Position numbers and translations under genes: made by a program. From SVTX01 sp045588675 (GTDB lineage: Bacteria; Bacillota; Clostridia; Oscillospirales; CAG-272), in NCBI GenBank assembly GCA_045588675.1, contig JAZNER010000046.1, positions 1-64,000 of the forward strand: a stretch of 64,000 bases of DNA. Direction: 5' to 3'. Below, piece after piece: positions 25,262 to 33,944 of this stretch. Under the pieces are notes generated by a model. The model ran no database searches and was not told where the DNA came from. It saw nothing but the letters and a program-made list of their open reading frames with translations. How positions within the stretch are numbered: position 1 is the first letter of the stretch; every line of letters starts with the position of its first letter.

Positions 25262-26998
25262 TTAATTAATTTCTTCAAATAGATAATTGTAGTCCTCAAT
25301 AATTCTATAAGCCGAACCGTCATTTTCAATCACAATATCTCCGAAAATTTCGGTCGAAGCCTCGTTTATAAGGTCGGTTATCTCGTCAAGAGATGAGCCT
25401 CTTGAAAGTGCGAATTGCCTTTGCTCATAGAGGGGTGCCGTTTTGCAAAGAGCAATAAACTTTACAATATCGCCCACTTTTTGCTCTATTTGAGCATACA
25501 AGCTATCATCATCAGTCGGTGTAACTAATGGGGGGGAGTTAACTTCTTGCGAGATAGTGGGTGGCGTGTCAAATGTAATTTGTGTATCTTCATTTTCAGA
25601 GAATGCCTCGGTTAGAATTCTTGTGGTGACCCACGATTCGCGTTCAATCATAAGCGCACGCTCGGGGGAAATTTCAAGCTTGGGCAGGTCGTATAGCTTG
25701 TCGTAGTCATGCGGCTCGTTTGAGTCGTCGTATCTATGAGCTTTTTTGCGCCTGTCAATTGTAGGCTGAGGCTGATATTTTTCTGAAAAGAAAGTATCAA
25801 TTACTTCTTTAACATTTGGATTAATTGCAAGTATATGAAGCTTATTTTTAATTCCCAAATGCTCACGGAGCTTGTTTTCAGAATATCTTACGGCATCTGT
25901 AATTACAGATTGAATATTTGAAAGCTGATAATAAGATATTTCTATCTTAGCCCTTTTGTTTACAATCCCTATAAGTCTTGGAAACAAAGCTTTTTCAACT
26001 GTCAGGCATCCGTACATTCCCTCCGTAAACGATGTTATGGCTTTGTAAGATTTTTCGTTGTTAAAGAGTGATAAAACAGCTCCCCCGATTGCTGAAGAAA
26101 ACAGATCGGCTTTTTCTTCAGTGTAAATTTTACTTTTTTTATAGTTGTAAAGAGATAGCGAAAGAGAAGCGGTTTGGGCGCTGAATTTTCTGTTTATATC
26201 TGAAAAATCAATAAAAAACTCTGGGAAATTAGTTGAAATGAAAAGCTTTCTATTGTCCTCGTCAAGCATTGCAATCGGAGAATTTAAGCCGTGAATAAGG
26301 CAAAAATCGCAAATTAATGAGCACATCATAGTTCTCATAGCAATATTCAAAGAGGAGTGTGTTTTATATTCATTCAGAATTTGGCACATCAAATTGAGAG
26401 CTTGCTCTATGTCTTCATTATCCTCGGAGCAAACGAGCTCATAAATATATAAGGTCAAATAACAGTCGTCGGTTGGAAGGAATACTCCTTTTCTGAAATT
26501 TTCGCGCCACCATAAATACCAGCGTAGCTGGGATTTGTTCATATTTGAATATCTTGGCGAGTAGGAGTAATATGGAACAGGTGCTTGCTCCCCCTCACAT
26601 CTATTTAAATAAGCGCGTCGCTCTCGCATAAATAAACTGTCACGGGGGAAAATCTGCTCGCCCGGCTTATCTGAAAAAACCTTAACATTTTTAATCAGAG
26701 GATTTTCGGGGCAATATTCAAATAAAATATGCTTTTTTGCGAAAACCATATCGCTACCCGAAGGAATAAAGCGGGTTATTTTCCCGTCGTCACTGTTTTT
26801 TATATTATTGAGGGCGACATCTGAAAAAACTGCTTGATTGCTTTTTTGAGGAGTATCATTTTTAAGGTCAATTTCGATCGCATTGATTGAGCTTTTTTGC
26901 TCTTGATTAGATTTTTTGAAATTGCGAGAGCTTGCTTTGGGGGCATATTCGTCGAAGCTCCAAAAGCCCTTATCATCAAGCTTTTTTTCGTTGCTCAT
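25262..26998 (-). CDS. TerB N-terminal/C-terminal domain protein
   Basis: This is the first gene of the module, 578 aa. Residues 1-90 are polar and probably disordered. The TerB-N domain lies at about 125-330, with the typical SQLRWYLWWRENFRKG (155-170) and LYIYELVCS segments. A TerB-C domain closes the protein at about 500-578 (ALSRGSSLDEITDLINEA, then FGDIVIEND). Comparative studies of Ter systems (Anantharaman, Iyer and Aravind) linked TerB-N/TerB-C proteins to P-loop ATPases and helicases in predicted DNA-processing complexes. AGGAGGAG lies 6 nt before the ATG, and a perfect promoter lies at 27031-27059. No other ter gene (terC, terD, terY) is in the window. No enzymatic motif is visible, so a scaffold or sensor role is an inference. 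Confidence 0.85.
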   Translation of the reverse strand: MSNEKKLDDKGFWSFDEYAPKASSRNFKKSNQEQKSSINAIEIDLKNDTPQKSNQAVFSDVALNNIKNSDDGKITRFIPSGSDMVFAKKHILFEYCPENPLIKNVKVFSDKPGEQIFPRDSLFMRERRAYLNRCEGEQAPVPYYSYSPRYSNMNKSQLRWYLWWRENFRKGVFLPTDDCYLTLYIYELVCSEDNEDIEQALNLMCQILNEYKTHSSLNIAMRTMMCSLICDFCLIHGLNSPIAMLDEDNRKLFISTNFPEFFIDFSDINRKFSAQTASLSLSLYNYKKSKIYTEEKADLFSSAIGGAVLSLFNNEKSYKAITSFTEGMYGCLTVEKALFPRLIGIVNKRAKIEISYYQLSNIQSVITDAVRYSENKLREHLGIKNKLHILAINPNVKEVIDTFFSEKYQPQPTIDRRKKAHRYDDSNEPHDYDKLYDLPKLEISPERALMIERESWVTTRILTEAFSENEDTQITFDTPPTISQEVNSPPLVTPTDDDSLYAQIEQKVGDIVKFIALCKTAPLYEQRQFALSRGSSLDEITDLINEASTEIFGDIVIENDGSAYRIIEDYNYLFEEIN

Positions 26999-27030
26999 AA
27001 GTTACTCCTCCTATTTTTAGTTATTATATT

Positions 27031-27059
27031 ATTATAGCACAAAATTTATAGTTTGTCAA
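27031..27059 (-). promoter_or_regulatory. Perfect consensus sigma-A promoter of the TerB/BrxD-like/helicase operon
   Basis: On the minus strand TTGACA (27054-27059) and TATAAT (27031-27036) are separated by 17 nt. The predicted start lies about 25 nt before the TerB gene ATG. Confidence 0.9.
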
Positions 27060-27088
27060 ATAATATAAATTTTAAAGAAATTTCATAC

Positions 27089-27116
27089 AAAAAACTCCCC
27101 GCCAACTTGCAGGGAG
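27089..27116 (-). terminator. Terminator after radA
   Basis: On the minus strand CTCCCTGC pairs with GCGGGGAG (one T-G wobble) around a 6-nt loop and is followed by a run of T residues. It separates radA from the TerB module, which then uses its own promoter. Confidence 0.82.
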
Positions 27117-27126
27117 CTCTGATAGA

Positions 27127-28515
27127 TTATTTGTCCTGTGTTTGTAGAACCTTAATTGCCTCATAAATGCTATGAATTGGGATTAGTTCGATACCCGACG
27201 AAATTTGCCGTTTTTCAAGGTTCTTTTGAGGAACGACCGCTTTTGTAAAGCCAAGCCTTGCAGCTTCCTTTACTCGTTGCTCAAGATTTGATATTGCGCG
27301 GCATTCGCCAGAGAGTCCAAGCTCGCCGATAGCAATTAAATCGTCAGGTACGGCTCTGTCGGTAAGCGATGAAATTAATGCCAGAGCAATTGCTACATCG
27401 CTGGCAGGCTCACTTAAGGAAAGACCTCCAATAACATTCATATAAACATCATTTTGGTAGAACTTTAATCCCAGACGCTTTTCAAGCACCGCGATAATCA
27501 GACACAAGCGGTTATAATCAATGCCGTTTGCCGTTCTTCGCGGAGCGGGGAATGATGTTGGAGATACGAGCGCCTGAATTTCGGCAATAATTGGGCGAGT
27601 GCCCTCGACAGTACATACGGCGCAGTTGCCTGGTGTGTTTTTCGGTCTGCCCGACAGCAGCATTTCAGATGGGTTTTGAATTTCGATAAGTCCTTTGTCG
27701 CCCATTTCAAAAACGCCTATTTCATTTGTTGAACCAAATCGGTTTTTGTTTGCTCTTATAATTCTGTATGATTGAAGCTTCTCGCCCTCAAAGCAGAGAA
27801 CTGCATCAACCATATGTTCGAGCACCTTGGGTCCCGCAATTCCGCCCTCTTTATTAACGTGTCCGACCAACAGCATTGAAATTCCATCGGTTTTAGCACG
27901 GTTAATAAGAGTCAAAGCAGACTCGCGTACTTGTGTTATACTTCCCGGAGCCGATTTAATCATATCGTCGTAAATTGTCTGAATTGAGTCGATAATCATA
28001 ATATCGGGCTTTATCGAATCGGCTTCCTTTAAAATGCTTTCAAGGTTTGTTTCTGTGAGCACATATAAGTTTTTACCCGAAACACCAAGTCTTTTTGCGC
28101 GAAGCTTTAATTGTCCACCCGATTCTTCACCCGAGATGTAAAGCACACGGCGATTTTCTCCAAGACACTCGGAAATCTGCATAAGGAGGGTTGATTTACC
28201 AATACCCGGTTCACCTGAGATAAGAACTACCGAGCCGTGAACAAGACCGCCGCCAAGAACTCTGTCAAGCTCATAAAGACCTGTACTTGAACGAATGTAG
28301 TCGGGAATTTCAAGTTCATTATATGAAATTGCGTGATTTTTTACAGTATTACCCGCAGAAAAGCTGCGCCTCTTTGTAAGCGGCTCATCAAGAGGCTTGC
28401 CAATAACATCTTCAACAAATGTATTCCATTTGCCGCAAGAGGGACATTTTCCCATCCATTTCGGAGAATGGTAGCTACATTCTGAGCAGATGAAAATTGT
28501 TTTTAAACCCTTCAT
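27127..28515 (-). CDS. radA: DNA repair protein RadA
   Basis: RadA (Sms) is a RecA-like branch-migration helicase in recombination and repair. The N-terminal zinc finger has CSEC and CPSC at about residues 10-30. Walker A is GEPGIGKST, the RadA-specific motif is ANKNRFG, and a Lon-protease-like domain forms the C-terminus. I start at ATG 28515 (462 aa), where the zinc finger begins normally and AAAGGA lies upstream; a longer frame from 28590 adds an unrelated hydrophobic stretch that overlaps the promoter. It is transcribed from the perfect promoter at 28562-28590. Confidence 0.97.
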   Translation of the reverse strand: MKGLKTIFICSECSYHSPKWMGKCPSCGKWNTFVEDVIGKPLDEPLTKRRSFSAGNTVKNHAISYNELEIPDYIRSSTGLYELDRVLGGGLVHGSVVLISGEPGIGKSTLLMQISECLGENRRVLYISGEESGGQLKLRAKRLGVSGKNLYVLTETNLESILKEADSIKPDIMIIDSIQTIYDDMIKSAPGSITQVRESALTLINRAKTDGISMLLVGHVNKEGGIAGPKVLEHMVDAVLCFEGEKLQSYRIIRANKNRFGSTNEIGVFEMGDKGLIEIQNPSEMLLSGRPKNTPGNCAVCTVEGTRPIIAEIQALVSPTSFPAPRRTANGIDYNRLCLIIAVLEKRLGLKFYQNDVYMNVIGGLSLSEPASDVAIALALISSLTDRAVPDDLIAIGELGLSGECRAISNLEQRVKEAARLGFTKAVVPQKNLEKRQISSGIELIPIHSIYEAIKVLQTQDK

Positions 28516-28561
28516 ATTTGTATCCTTTTTGTTGATATTTTTGTGTTGACTTATTATAATA

Positions 28562-28590
28562 ATTATAAACTTATTTCTGTTATTTGTCAA
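28562..28590 (-). promoter_or_regulatory. Perfect consensus sigma-A promoter of radA
   Basis: On the minus strand TTGACA (28585-28590) and TATAAT (28562-28567) are separated by 17 nt. It lies within an upstream extension of the radA reading frame, which argues against that extension. Confidence 0.88.
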
Positions 28591-28641
28591 TAGATAAAAA
28601 AGAGCTATTTTACTTGCGGCACACAGGCAACCAATAGTTTA

Positions 28642-28670
28642 TTGACATAATGAAAAATAAATAGTATAAT
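28642..28670 (+). promoter_or_regulatory. Perfect consensus sigma-A promoter of the ABC/DUF1854/ABC operon
   Basis: TTGACA (28642-28647), 17-nt spacer, TATAAT (28665-28670). It diverges from the radA promoter about 50 nt away. A leader of about 95 nt follows, containing the sequence AAAAAATATGTCGTT that recurs at 37191-37205. Confidence 0.88.
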
Positions 28671-28772
28671 ATAAAATAAACAGTAAAAAAATATGTCGTT
28701 ATTTACAATATGTTCAATAGTTTGGTATATAATAAAAATGTTAGTGTGTTTGAAAAGAAATGAGGTGAAGCT

Positions 28773-31070
28773 ATGCTCGAAATTGATAAGATTCCTCAAT
28801 TTGTATATGATTATTTGTTAAGTCAGGGAGTAAATTACTCTGATATTATTCTCGCGGCCTATTGCGATATGGATAGTGAGTATGTTTTGTGCGATACTTA
28901 TCTCGTAGCAACGCTCACTTCAGTTTTTGTATTGTCCGGAACCTTTGAGCTTTCCAACAGCCAGCAAAAAAGAGGTCGTATAGAGAAGATTTGGCGAGAC
29001 CGTGCATATGAGAAGTATGACATTTCTACAATAAAGGAATTAAAGCTTGAAGAATTAATATCGGGTGGCCGCTTGACCTTTGTCAAGGAGGACCAGAGCT
29101 ATACCCTGATTACATATATGACAAACACTTGTCGCGCTTCAGTTTTAACATTCATTAAGTATTTTGACAGAATAAAAAAAGGTGAGATTAAATCTGCTGA
29201 CTTTGAAATAGACGAAGAGGACAAGCCTGAATCAATCCGTTGCCCAAAATGCGGAATGAGATACCCCGACAAAAACCGAAAGATTTGTCCTAAATGTATG
29301 GAAAAGGGAAAGCTTTACAGACGCTTTGGTCTTTTTCTGCTGAAGTACAAAAAATATATACTTGTTATGCTTGCATCACTTGTGTTACTGACTGCATCAA
29401 GTATTCTTGTACCGTACTTTTCTAATGAATTTTTCTATGATGAGGTTCTAAGACCTGACGGAAGCTTTTTTGGCGAGGTTTTGCTTGTAGTCATTATTGT
29501 TATTTCCACGCGGTTGCTGTCGCACTTGTTTTCGCTTGTTAACGGATTTGTGTCTGCAAAAATCGCCGCGAAAATTGTATATGATTTGAAAATGACTGTG
29601 TTTACCGCAATTGAAAAGCTGTCGTTGTCCTTTTTTGGTAACAGACAAACCGGTGGGCTTATGACACAGGTTAATAATGATTCAAACACAATTTACTACT
29701 TTTTCTGTGACGGAATACCGTATTTCCTTATAAATGTTATTCAGGTTATAGTTCTTTGTGTTATTTTGTTTATCGAAAATCCGCTTTTGGCGCTTCTTTC
29801 GCTCGCTACAGTTCCTGTTTTCTTCTTCATTATCTTGAAAAGCTACCGTACTGAGATGAAGCTTCACGCGAGAAATTATTCTTCAGCAAGAGCTATGAAT
29901 TCCCAGCTTACTGATGTTATTTCCGGAATAAGACTGGTTAAAGCCTTTTCAAAGGAAGATGCTGAAATTCAAAGGTTTTCAAAAACAAGTAAGCGTGCGG
30001 CGACAAATCACAAAAAGCTATCCTTGTTTAATAACTATGTCTATCCGTCATTATCTTTAGTGCTTTATCTCGGTAATATTATAGCGCTTGGTGTTGGCGG
30101 TTGGATGGTGATTTCGGGATATGGCGATTTTACATACGGAAAGCTTATTAAGTTTGTAGCCTATGTCAATATGATTTATAGTCCTATGTATTTCTTTGCC
30201 GATATGATAGATTGGTCGGCGGAATGTACAAACGCACTTCAAAGGCTATTTGAGATATACGACACAGAGCCTGATATTGCCGAAAAGGAGAATGCAATTA
30301 CTCCCGATACTATTCGCGGAGATATTGAATTCAGAAATGTTAAGTTCTCTTATGTAAAAAACCGTAAGGTTATTGATGATGTCAGCTTTACGATTAATGC
30401 TGAGCAAACGCTCGGCATTGTCGGACATACGGGAGCAGGAAAGAGCACGATTGCCAATCTCTTAATACGCCTTTACGACACGGAGGACGGAGAGGTATTG
30501 ATTGACGGAATAAATGTTAAGGACTTGTCGTTCAAGGCTCTATATGAAAATGTTGCAATAGTGTCGCAGGAAACCTATTTCTTTATAGGAACAATTTTGG
30601 ATAATATCAGATATGCAAAGCCCGATGCTACCTTTGATGAGGTGGTCAGAGCCGCAAAGCTCGCGGGCGCTCATAGCTTTATTGTCAAAATGCCTGACGC
30701 CTATAATACGAAAATCGGATTTGGTTTCAAGGACCTTTCGGGCGGTGAAAAGCAGAGGCTATCTATAGCGCGTGCAATTTTGCGCAATCCTAAGATTTTG
30801 ATTTTAGATGAGGCAACGGCGGCTATGGATACCGAAACCGAAAAAATGATACAAAATGCTCTGTCTGTTCTGACAAAAGGGAAAACCACTATAATGATTG
30901 CGCATAGGTTGTCAACCTTGCGCGACGCTGACAAGCTTATCGTTATAGAGGGGGGACAAGTTGTTGAAAGCGGTACTCATAGCGAGCTTCTTGAAAAGAA
31001 TGATGGGGTTTATAATAAGCTTTTCACGCTTCAAATAGAAGCTCTGAAAAATGCGGGAATTGCAGAATGA
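28773..31070 (+). CDS. ABC exporter half-unit with N-terminal cytoplasmic domain and zinc ribbon
   Basis: This fused permease/ATPase of the type IV (ABCB-like) exporter class has 765 aa. Residues about 1-150 form an unfamiliar cytoplasmic domain, possibly PH-like, followed by a zinc ribbon (CPKCG and CPKC, about 157-176). The transmembrane region spans about 190-480. The ATPase has Walker A GHTGAGKST, signature LSGGEKQ, Walker B ILILDEATAAMD and switch His IAHRLSTL. GAGGTGA lies before the ATG. The partner exporter gene and a DUF1854 gene follow, so a heterodimer is likely. The substrate is unknown. Confidence 0.88.
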   Translation: MLEIDKIPQFVYDYLLSQGVNYSDIILAAYCDMDSEYVLCDTYLVATLTSVFVLSGTFELSNSQQKRGRIEKIWRDRAYEKYDISTIKELKLEELISGGRLTFVKEDQSYTLITYMTNTCRASVLTFIKYFDRIKKGEIKSADFEIDEEDKPESIRCPKCGMRYPDKNRKICPKCMEKGKLYRRFGLFLLKYKKYILVMLASLVLLTASSILVPYFSNEFFYDEVLRPDGSFFGEVLLVVIIVISTRLLSHLFSLVNGFVSAKIAAKIVYDLKMTVFTAIEKLSLSFFGNRQTGGLMTQVNNDSNTIYYFFCDGIPYFLINVIQVIVLCVILFIENPLLALLSLATVPVFFFIILKSYRTEMKLHARNYSSARAMNSQLTDVISGIRLVKAFSKEDAEIQRFSKTSKRAATNHKKLSLFNNYVYPSLSLVLYLGNIIALGVGGWMVISGYGDFTYGKLIKFVAYVNMIYSPMYFFADMIDWSAECTNALQRLFEIYDTEPDIAEKENAITPDTIRGDIEFRNVKFSYVKNRKVIDDVSFTINAEQTLGIVGHTGAGKSTIANLLIRLYDTEDGEVLIDGINVKDLSFKALYENVAIVSQETYFFIGTILDNIRYAKPDATFDEVVRAAKLAGAHSFIVKMPDAYNTKIGFGFKDLSGGEKQRLSIARAILRNPKILILDEATAAMDTETEKMIQNALSVLTKGKTTIMIAHRLSTLRDADKLIVIEGGQVVESGTHSELLEKNDGVYNKLFTLQIEALKNAGIAE

Positions 31071-31091
31071 TTTACTTTTAGCGGAGGATTT

Positions 31092-31625
31092 ATGGAAAAT
31101 AAAAATGATATATTGCTTGCAAAATCAGCTACTGTATTTAAGCTGACAGCGAGTAATGCAAAATTTGAAATGAAAAACCGTTTTCTGTCGCTTACTGTAA
31201 ATGATAACGGCGAAGAAAAAACATACGACAGAGTGTTTTTGCACCGAGCCTTTCCTCACGATATGCTCTGGGAGTATATATCTGTTATAGAGGAAGAAAG
31301 CCGAGAGGTTGGTATTATTTATAATATTGAAGACTTTGACGCGGATACAGTGAAGATTTTGAAAACCGAGCTTGAAAGAAAATATTATTCTCCGACTATT
31401 GTGAAAATCAATAGCTTGAAGGAGCGATACGGCTTTTCGTATTGGAAGGTTGAAACTGAAGACAAAAGGGAAATAAGCATTACAATGAAGGATACATATG
31501 GTAATATCATTCACACATCTGACGATGCTATAACACTCGTTGATGTTGACGGCAATAGATTTCATATAGACAGTATATCAAATCTTGACAGAAAGAGTTA
31601 TCATAGAATAGAGCTTTACTTATAA
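31092..31625 (+). CDS. DUF1854 family protein
   Basis: The 177-aa protein has the DUF1854 pattern. The middle segment carries charged residues around VFLHRAFPHDMLWEYISV. The C-terminal half includes FSYWKVETEDKREISITMKD, then a segment around ITLVDVDGNRF and LDRKSYHRIELYL. DUF1854 genes are typically next to ABC exporters, and some are annotated as linked to cyanophycin metabolism. No cyanophycin synthetase or cyanophycinase is in this window, so that role cannot be assumed. No membrane segment or signal peptide is visible. It sits between the two exporter half-units, 21 nt after the first, with GGAGG before the ATG. A regulatory or accessory subunit is the likeliest role. Confidence 0.78.
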   Translation: MENKNDILLAKSATVFKLTASNAKFEMKNRFLSLTVNDNGEEKTYDRVFLHRAFPHDMLWEYISVIEEESREVGIIYNIEDFDADTVKILKTELERKYYSPTIVKINSLKERYGFSYWKVETEDKREISITMKDTYGNIIHTSDDAITLVDVDGNRFHIDSISNLDRKSYHRIELYL

Positions 31626-31653
31626 TTTATTTGTTTTGAAAGGGGGGGATGAG

Positions 31654-33906
31654 TTGTTAAAGCGCAAAGGCCCAAAAAGCAAAGGTAGAGATATTTTTAA
31701 CAGAATAGGCGAGCTGTGCCAGACGTTTAAAAAGGAAAGCATAATTTCTGCGTTTGAGTATAACCTTCACCCCGATATAGCGGGTAAAAGGTGTAGCGGA
31801 ATTGTTGTAACCGACATTGAAAGCATAAGGGTTTTTCTTGATAATGATGTTTTTTTGACATTACCATTAACCGATATTTCTGCTATTAAGGCAGAAATCG
31901 GTGTAGGAACGGTTTTTGTTTGGGCTGAAATGAAAAAGGACAATTCCTCACATTTGTTGTGCGTTTCAGATATGTCGCAGTCTAAAAAAATAATCAAGGA
32001 AGTAAAAAAACTCAACCGTATTGTTGAGAACGGAATTGATTGCTATGAAAATAAAGTGTCAGATAAACATTCAGATGCTTTTGCTGCAAACCAAGAAAAA
32101 TGCTCAAAATGCGGCAGACCTGTAAAAAACGGAGCAAAGAGATGTGTCCGTTGCAGAAGCAAGCTGCAGGATTTAAAAAGACTGTGGGATATAATCAAGC
32201 CTTATAAATGGTTTATTGTATTATCAATTGCTTTCTTTATAATAATAAGCGCGCTCAATTTGGTTGCCCCCGAAATTAACAAAATTTTGACCGACAATTA
32301 TATCAATTCAGTTTCTGGAGATGTTGTGTTGTTTGATTATATTGTCGTAGTCGCTTTGATGCTTGTAATTCAAGTGTTGCTTCGAGCAATCTCAATGCTC
32401 AGGGGGCATGTCTTGCTGTCTGCCAGCAACTCAATGATTGTAGAATTGAGAGATATGCTTTTTTCAAAAATTCAGCGGCTATCAATAGCTAAGATTTCTC
32501 AAAGAACAGCGGGCGACCTGTTAAGACGGGTTTCACATGATGTATCGCTAATAGAGAGCTTTTTAATAAGACAGTTGCCAAACTTAATTGAACAAATATT
32601 TTTGTTCCTTGCAATAGGTGTTGTATTTATTGCAAACGATTTAAGCATTTTACTTTTGTTCGTGTTATTGCCTGTGCCGATAGTCGTGCTTGGATTTAGC
32701 ATGTTCTTTAAGAAGGTACATAAGCTTTTCCATAGAACTTGGAAGTGCGCCTCTAAATCGAACTCAATTTTGCACGATATTTTTTCGGGAATTCGCGTAG
32801 TAAAATCTTTTGGAGTGGAGAAACGAGAGACCGAAAGATTTGCGAAGGCGGCGGCAGAGGAGCGAGATGTTCAAATTAAGGCTGACTGTATGTGGTACAC
32901 CGCAATGCCTATAATGCAGTTTTTGATGTGCTTTGGTGAGTTTATTATATTATTTTATGTAGGAAACCAAATACTTGATGGCAATATGACACTCGGTGAG
33001 ATGTCGAAATTCTCAATGTATGCGAGTATGCTTTACGGTCCGCTTCGTATGTTTTCCACTTTGCCGCGACAAATAATAAGCTTTTTGACATCAACCTCAA
33101 AGGTATTTGAGCTGATGGACGAAACAGAGGATGTATCAGATGCTGAAAACGCAAAGGTCACACAGCTAAAAGGCGACATTGATATAAATCACGTGTCCTT
33201 TGGCTACGACAGTGGCGTTGAGGTTTTAAATAACATTGACATTCATATAAAGTCAGGAGAATTTATAGGACTTGTTGGAAAATCAGGTGTTGGCAAATCA
33301 ACTCTTATAAATTTGATTATGCGTATGTATGATGTTGAGGAGGGAAGCATTTGCATTGACGGAATTGACATACGGGATATTTCGCAGGAATGCTTGCGTT
33401 CTCAAATGGGAGTTGTCCTGCAGGAAACGTTCCTTTTCTCAGGTACGATTTATCAAAATATTGCTTATGCAAAGCCTTATGCAACAAGAGAAGAAATAAT
33501 TGCTGTTTCAAAGCTTTCTGGATGTCATAGCTTTATTACCAAGCTCCCCGACGGATATGATACAAAGGTTGGAGAGAAGGGATATAGTCTTTCGGGCGGT
33601 GAGCGTCAAAGAGTAGCTATTGCACGGGCACTGTTGCATAATCCGCAAATTCTGATTTTAGATGAAGCGACGGCGTCACTTGATACAGAAACCGAGAAAC
33701 AAATTCAAGACGCGCTTGCTAATCTGTCATCTAACAGAACGACAATAGCAATTGCTCACAGGCTTTCCACCTTGCGAAACGCTACAAGACTTATTGTTCT
33801 TGACAAAGGGAAGATTGCCGAGTCTGGAACTCACGATGAGCTTATGGAGAAGCAAGGCATATATTATGGACTTGTAATGGCTCAACGGGAAATGTCAAAA
33901 ATATAA
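31654..33906 (+). CDS. ABC exporter half-unit with N-terminal domain and zinc ribbon, partner of the gene at 28773
   Basis: This second exporter half-unit has the same plan as the first: a cytoplasmic N-terminal domain of about 145 residues, a zinc ribbon (CSKCG and CVRC, about 150-167), six membrane segments, and an ATPase domain. The ATPase has Walker A GKSGVGKST, signature LSGGERQ, Walker B ILILDEATASLD and IAHRLSTL. Both nucleotide sites of the pair look canonical, unlike many heterodimeric exporters with one degenerate site. I chose TTG 31654 because AAAGGGGGG lies 6-7 nt before it; the frame extends to TTG 31636 without a ribosome site. A terminator-like hairpin follows before spoIVA. 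Confidence 0.88.
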   Translation: MLKRKGPKSKGRDIFNRIGELCQTFKKESIISAFEYNLHPDIAGKRCSGIVVTDIESIRVFLDNDVFLTLPLTDISAIKAEIGVGTVFVWAEMKKDNSSHLLCVSDMSQSKKIIKEVKKLNRIVENGIDCYENKVSDKHSDAFAANQEKCSKCGRPVKNGAKRCVRCRSKLQDLKRLWDIIKPYKWFIVLSIAFFIIISALNLVAPEINKILTDNYINSVSGDVVLFDYIVVVALMLVIQVLLRAISMLRGHVLLSASNSMIVELRDMLFSKIQRLSIAKISQRTAGDLLRRVSHDVSLIESFLIRQLPNLIEQIFLFLAIGVVFIANDLSILLLFVLLPVPIVVLGFSMFFKKVHKLFHRTWKCASKSNSILHDIFSGIRVVKSFGVEKRETERFAKAAAEERDVQIKADCMWYTAMPIMQFLMCFGEFIILFYVGNQILDGNMTLGEMSKFSMYASMLYGPLRMFSTLPRQIISFLTSTSKVFELMDETEDVSDAENAKVTQLKGDIDINHVSFGYDSGVEVLNNIDIHIKSGEFIGLVGKSGVGKSTLINLIMRMYDVEEGSICIDGIDIRDISQECLRSQMGVVLQETFLFSGTIYQNIAYAKPYATREEIIAVSKLSGCHSFITKLPDGYDTKVGEKGYSLSGGERQRVAIARALLHNPQILILDEATASLDTETEKQIQDALANLSSNRTTIAIAHRLSTLRNATRLIVLDKGKIAESGTHDELMEKQGIYYGLVMAQREMSKI

Positions 33907-33915
33907 CTTAATTAA

Positions 33916-33944
33916 TCATAATTTAAATAATCCTCCCATATAAT
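33916..33944 (+). promoter_or_regulatory. Candidate sigma-E promoter of spoIVA
   Basis: TCATAATT (33916-33923), 13-nt spacer, CATATAAT (33937-33944) resembles the sigma-E consensus (TCATATT-like -35, CATACAAT -10). spoIVA is a sigma-E gene in Bacillus. The predicted start, about 33951, lies in the loop of the hairpin described next. Confidence 0.5.

Noticed and set aside
21603..26998. Complete BREX locus
   Set aside because: Only BrxD-like and BrxHI-like genes are present; no pglX, pglZ, brxA, brxB or brxC/pglY is seen in the window.
21603..28515. Recent horizontal transfer of the TerB module
   Set aside because: Codon and base use look like the neighbouring genes by eye, and no integrase, transposase, tRNA or direct repeat borders it, so transfer cannot be supported here.
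28702..28733. Second possible promoter (TTTACA ... TATAAT) before the first ABC gene
   Set aside because: The spacer is 20 nt for the best -10, while a perfect promoter lies just upstream.
28693..28830. Short frame starting ATGTCG in the leader of the first ABC gene
   Set aside because: No ribosome site; it overlaps the real ABC start in another frame and has no recognisable features.
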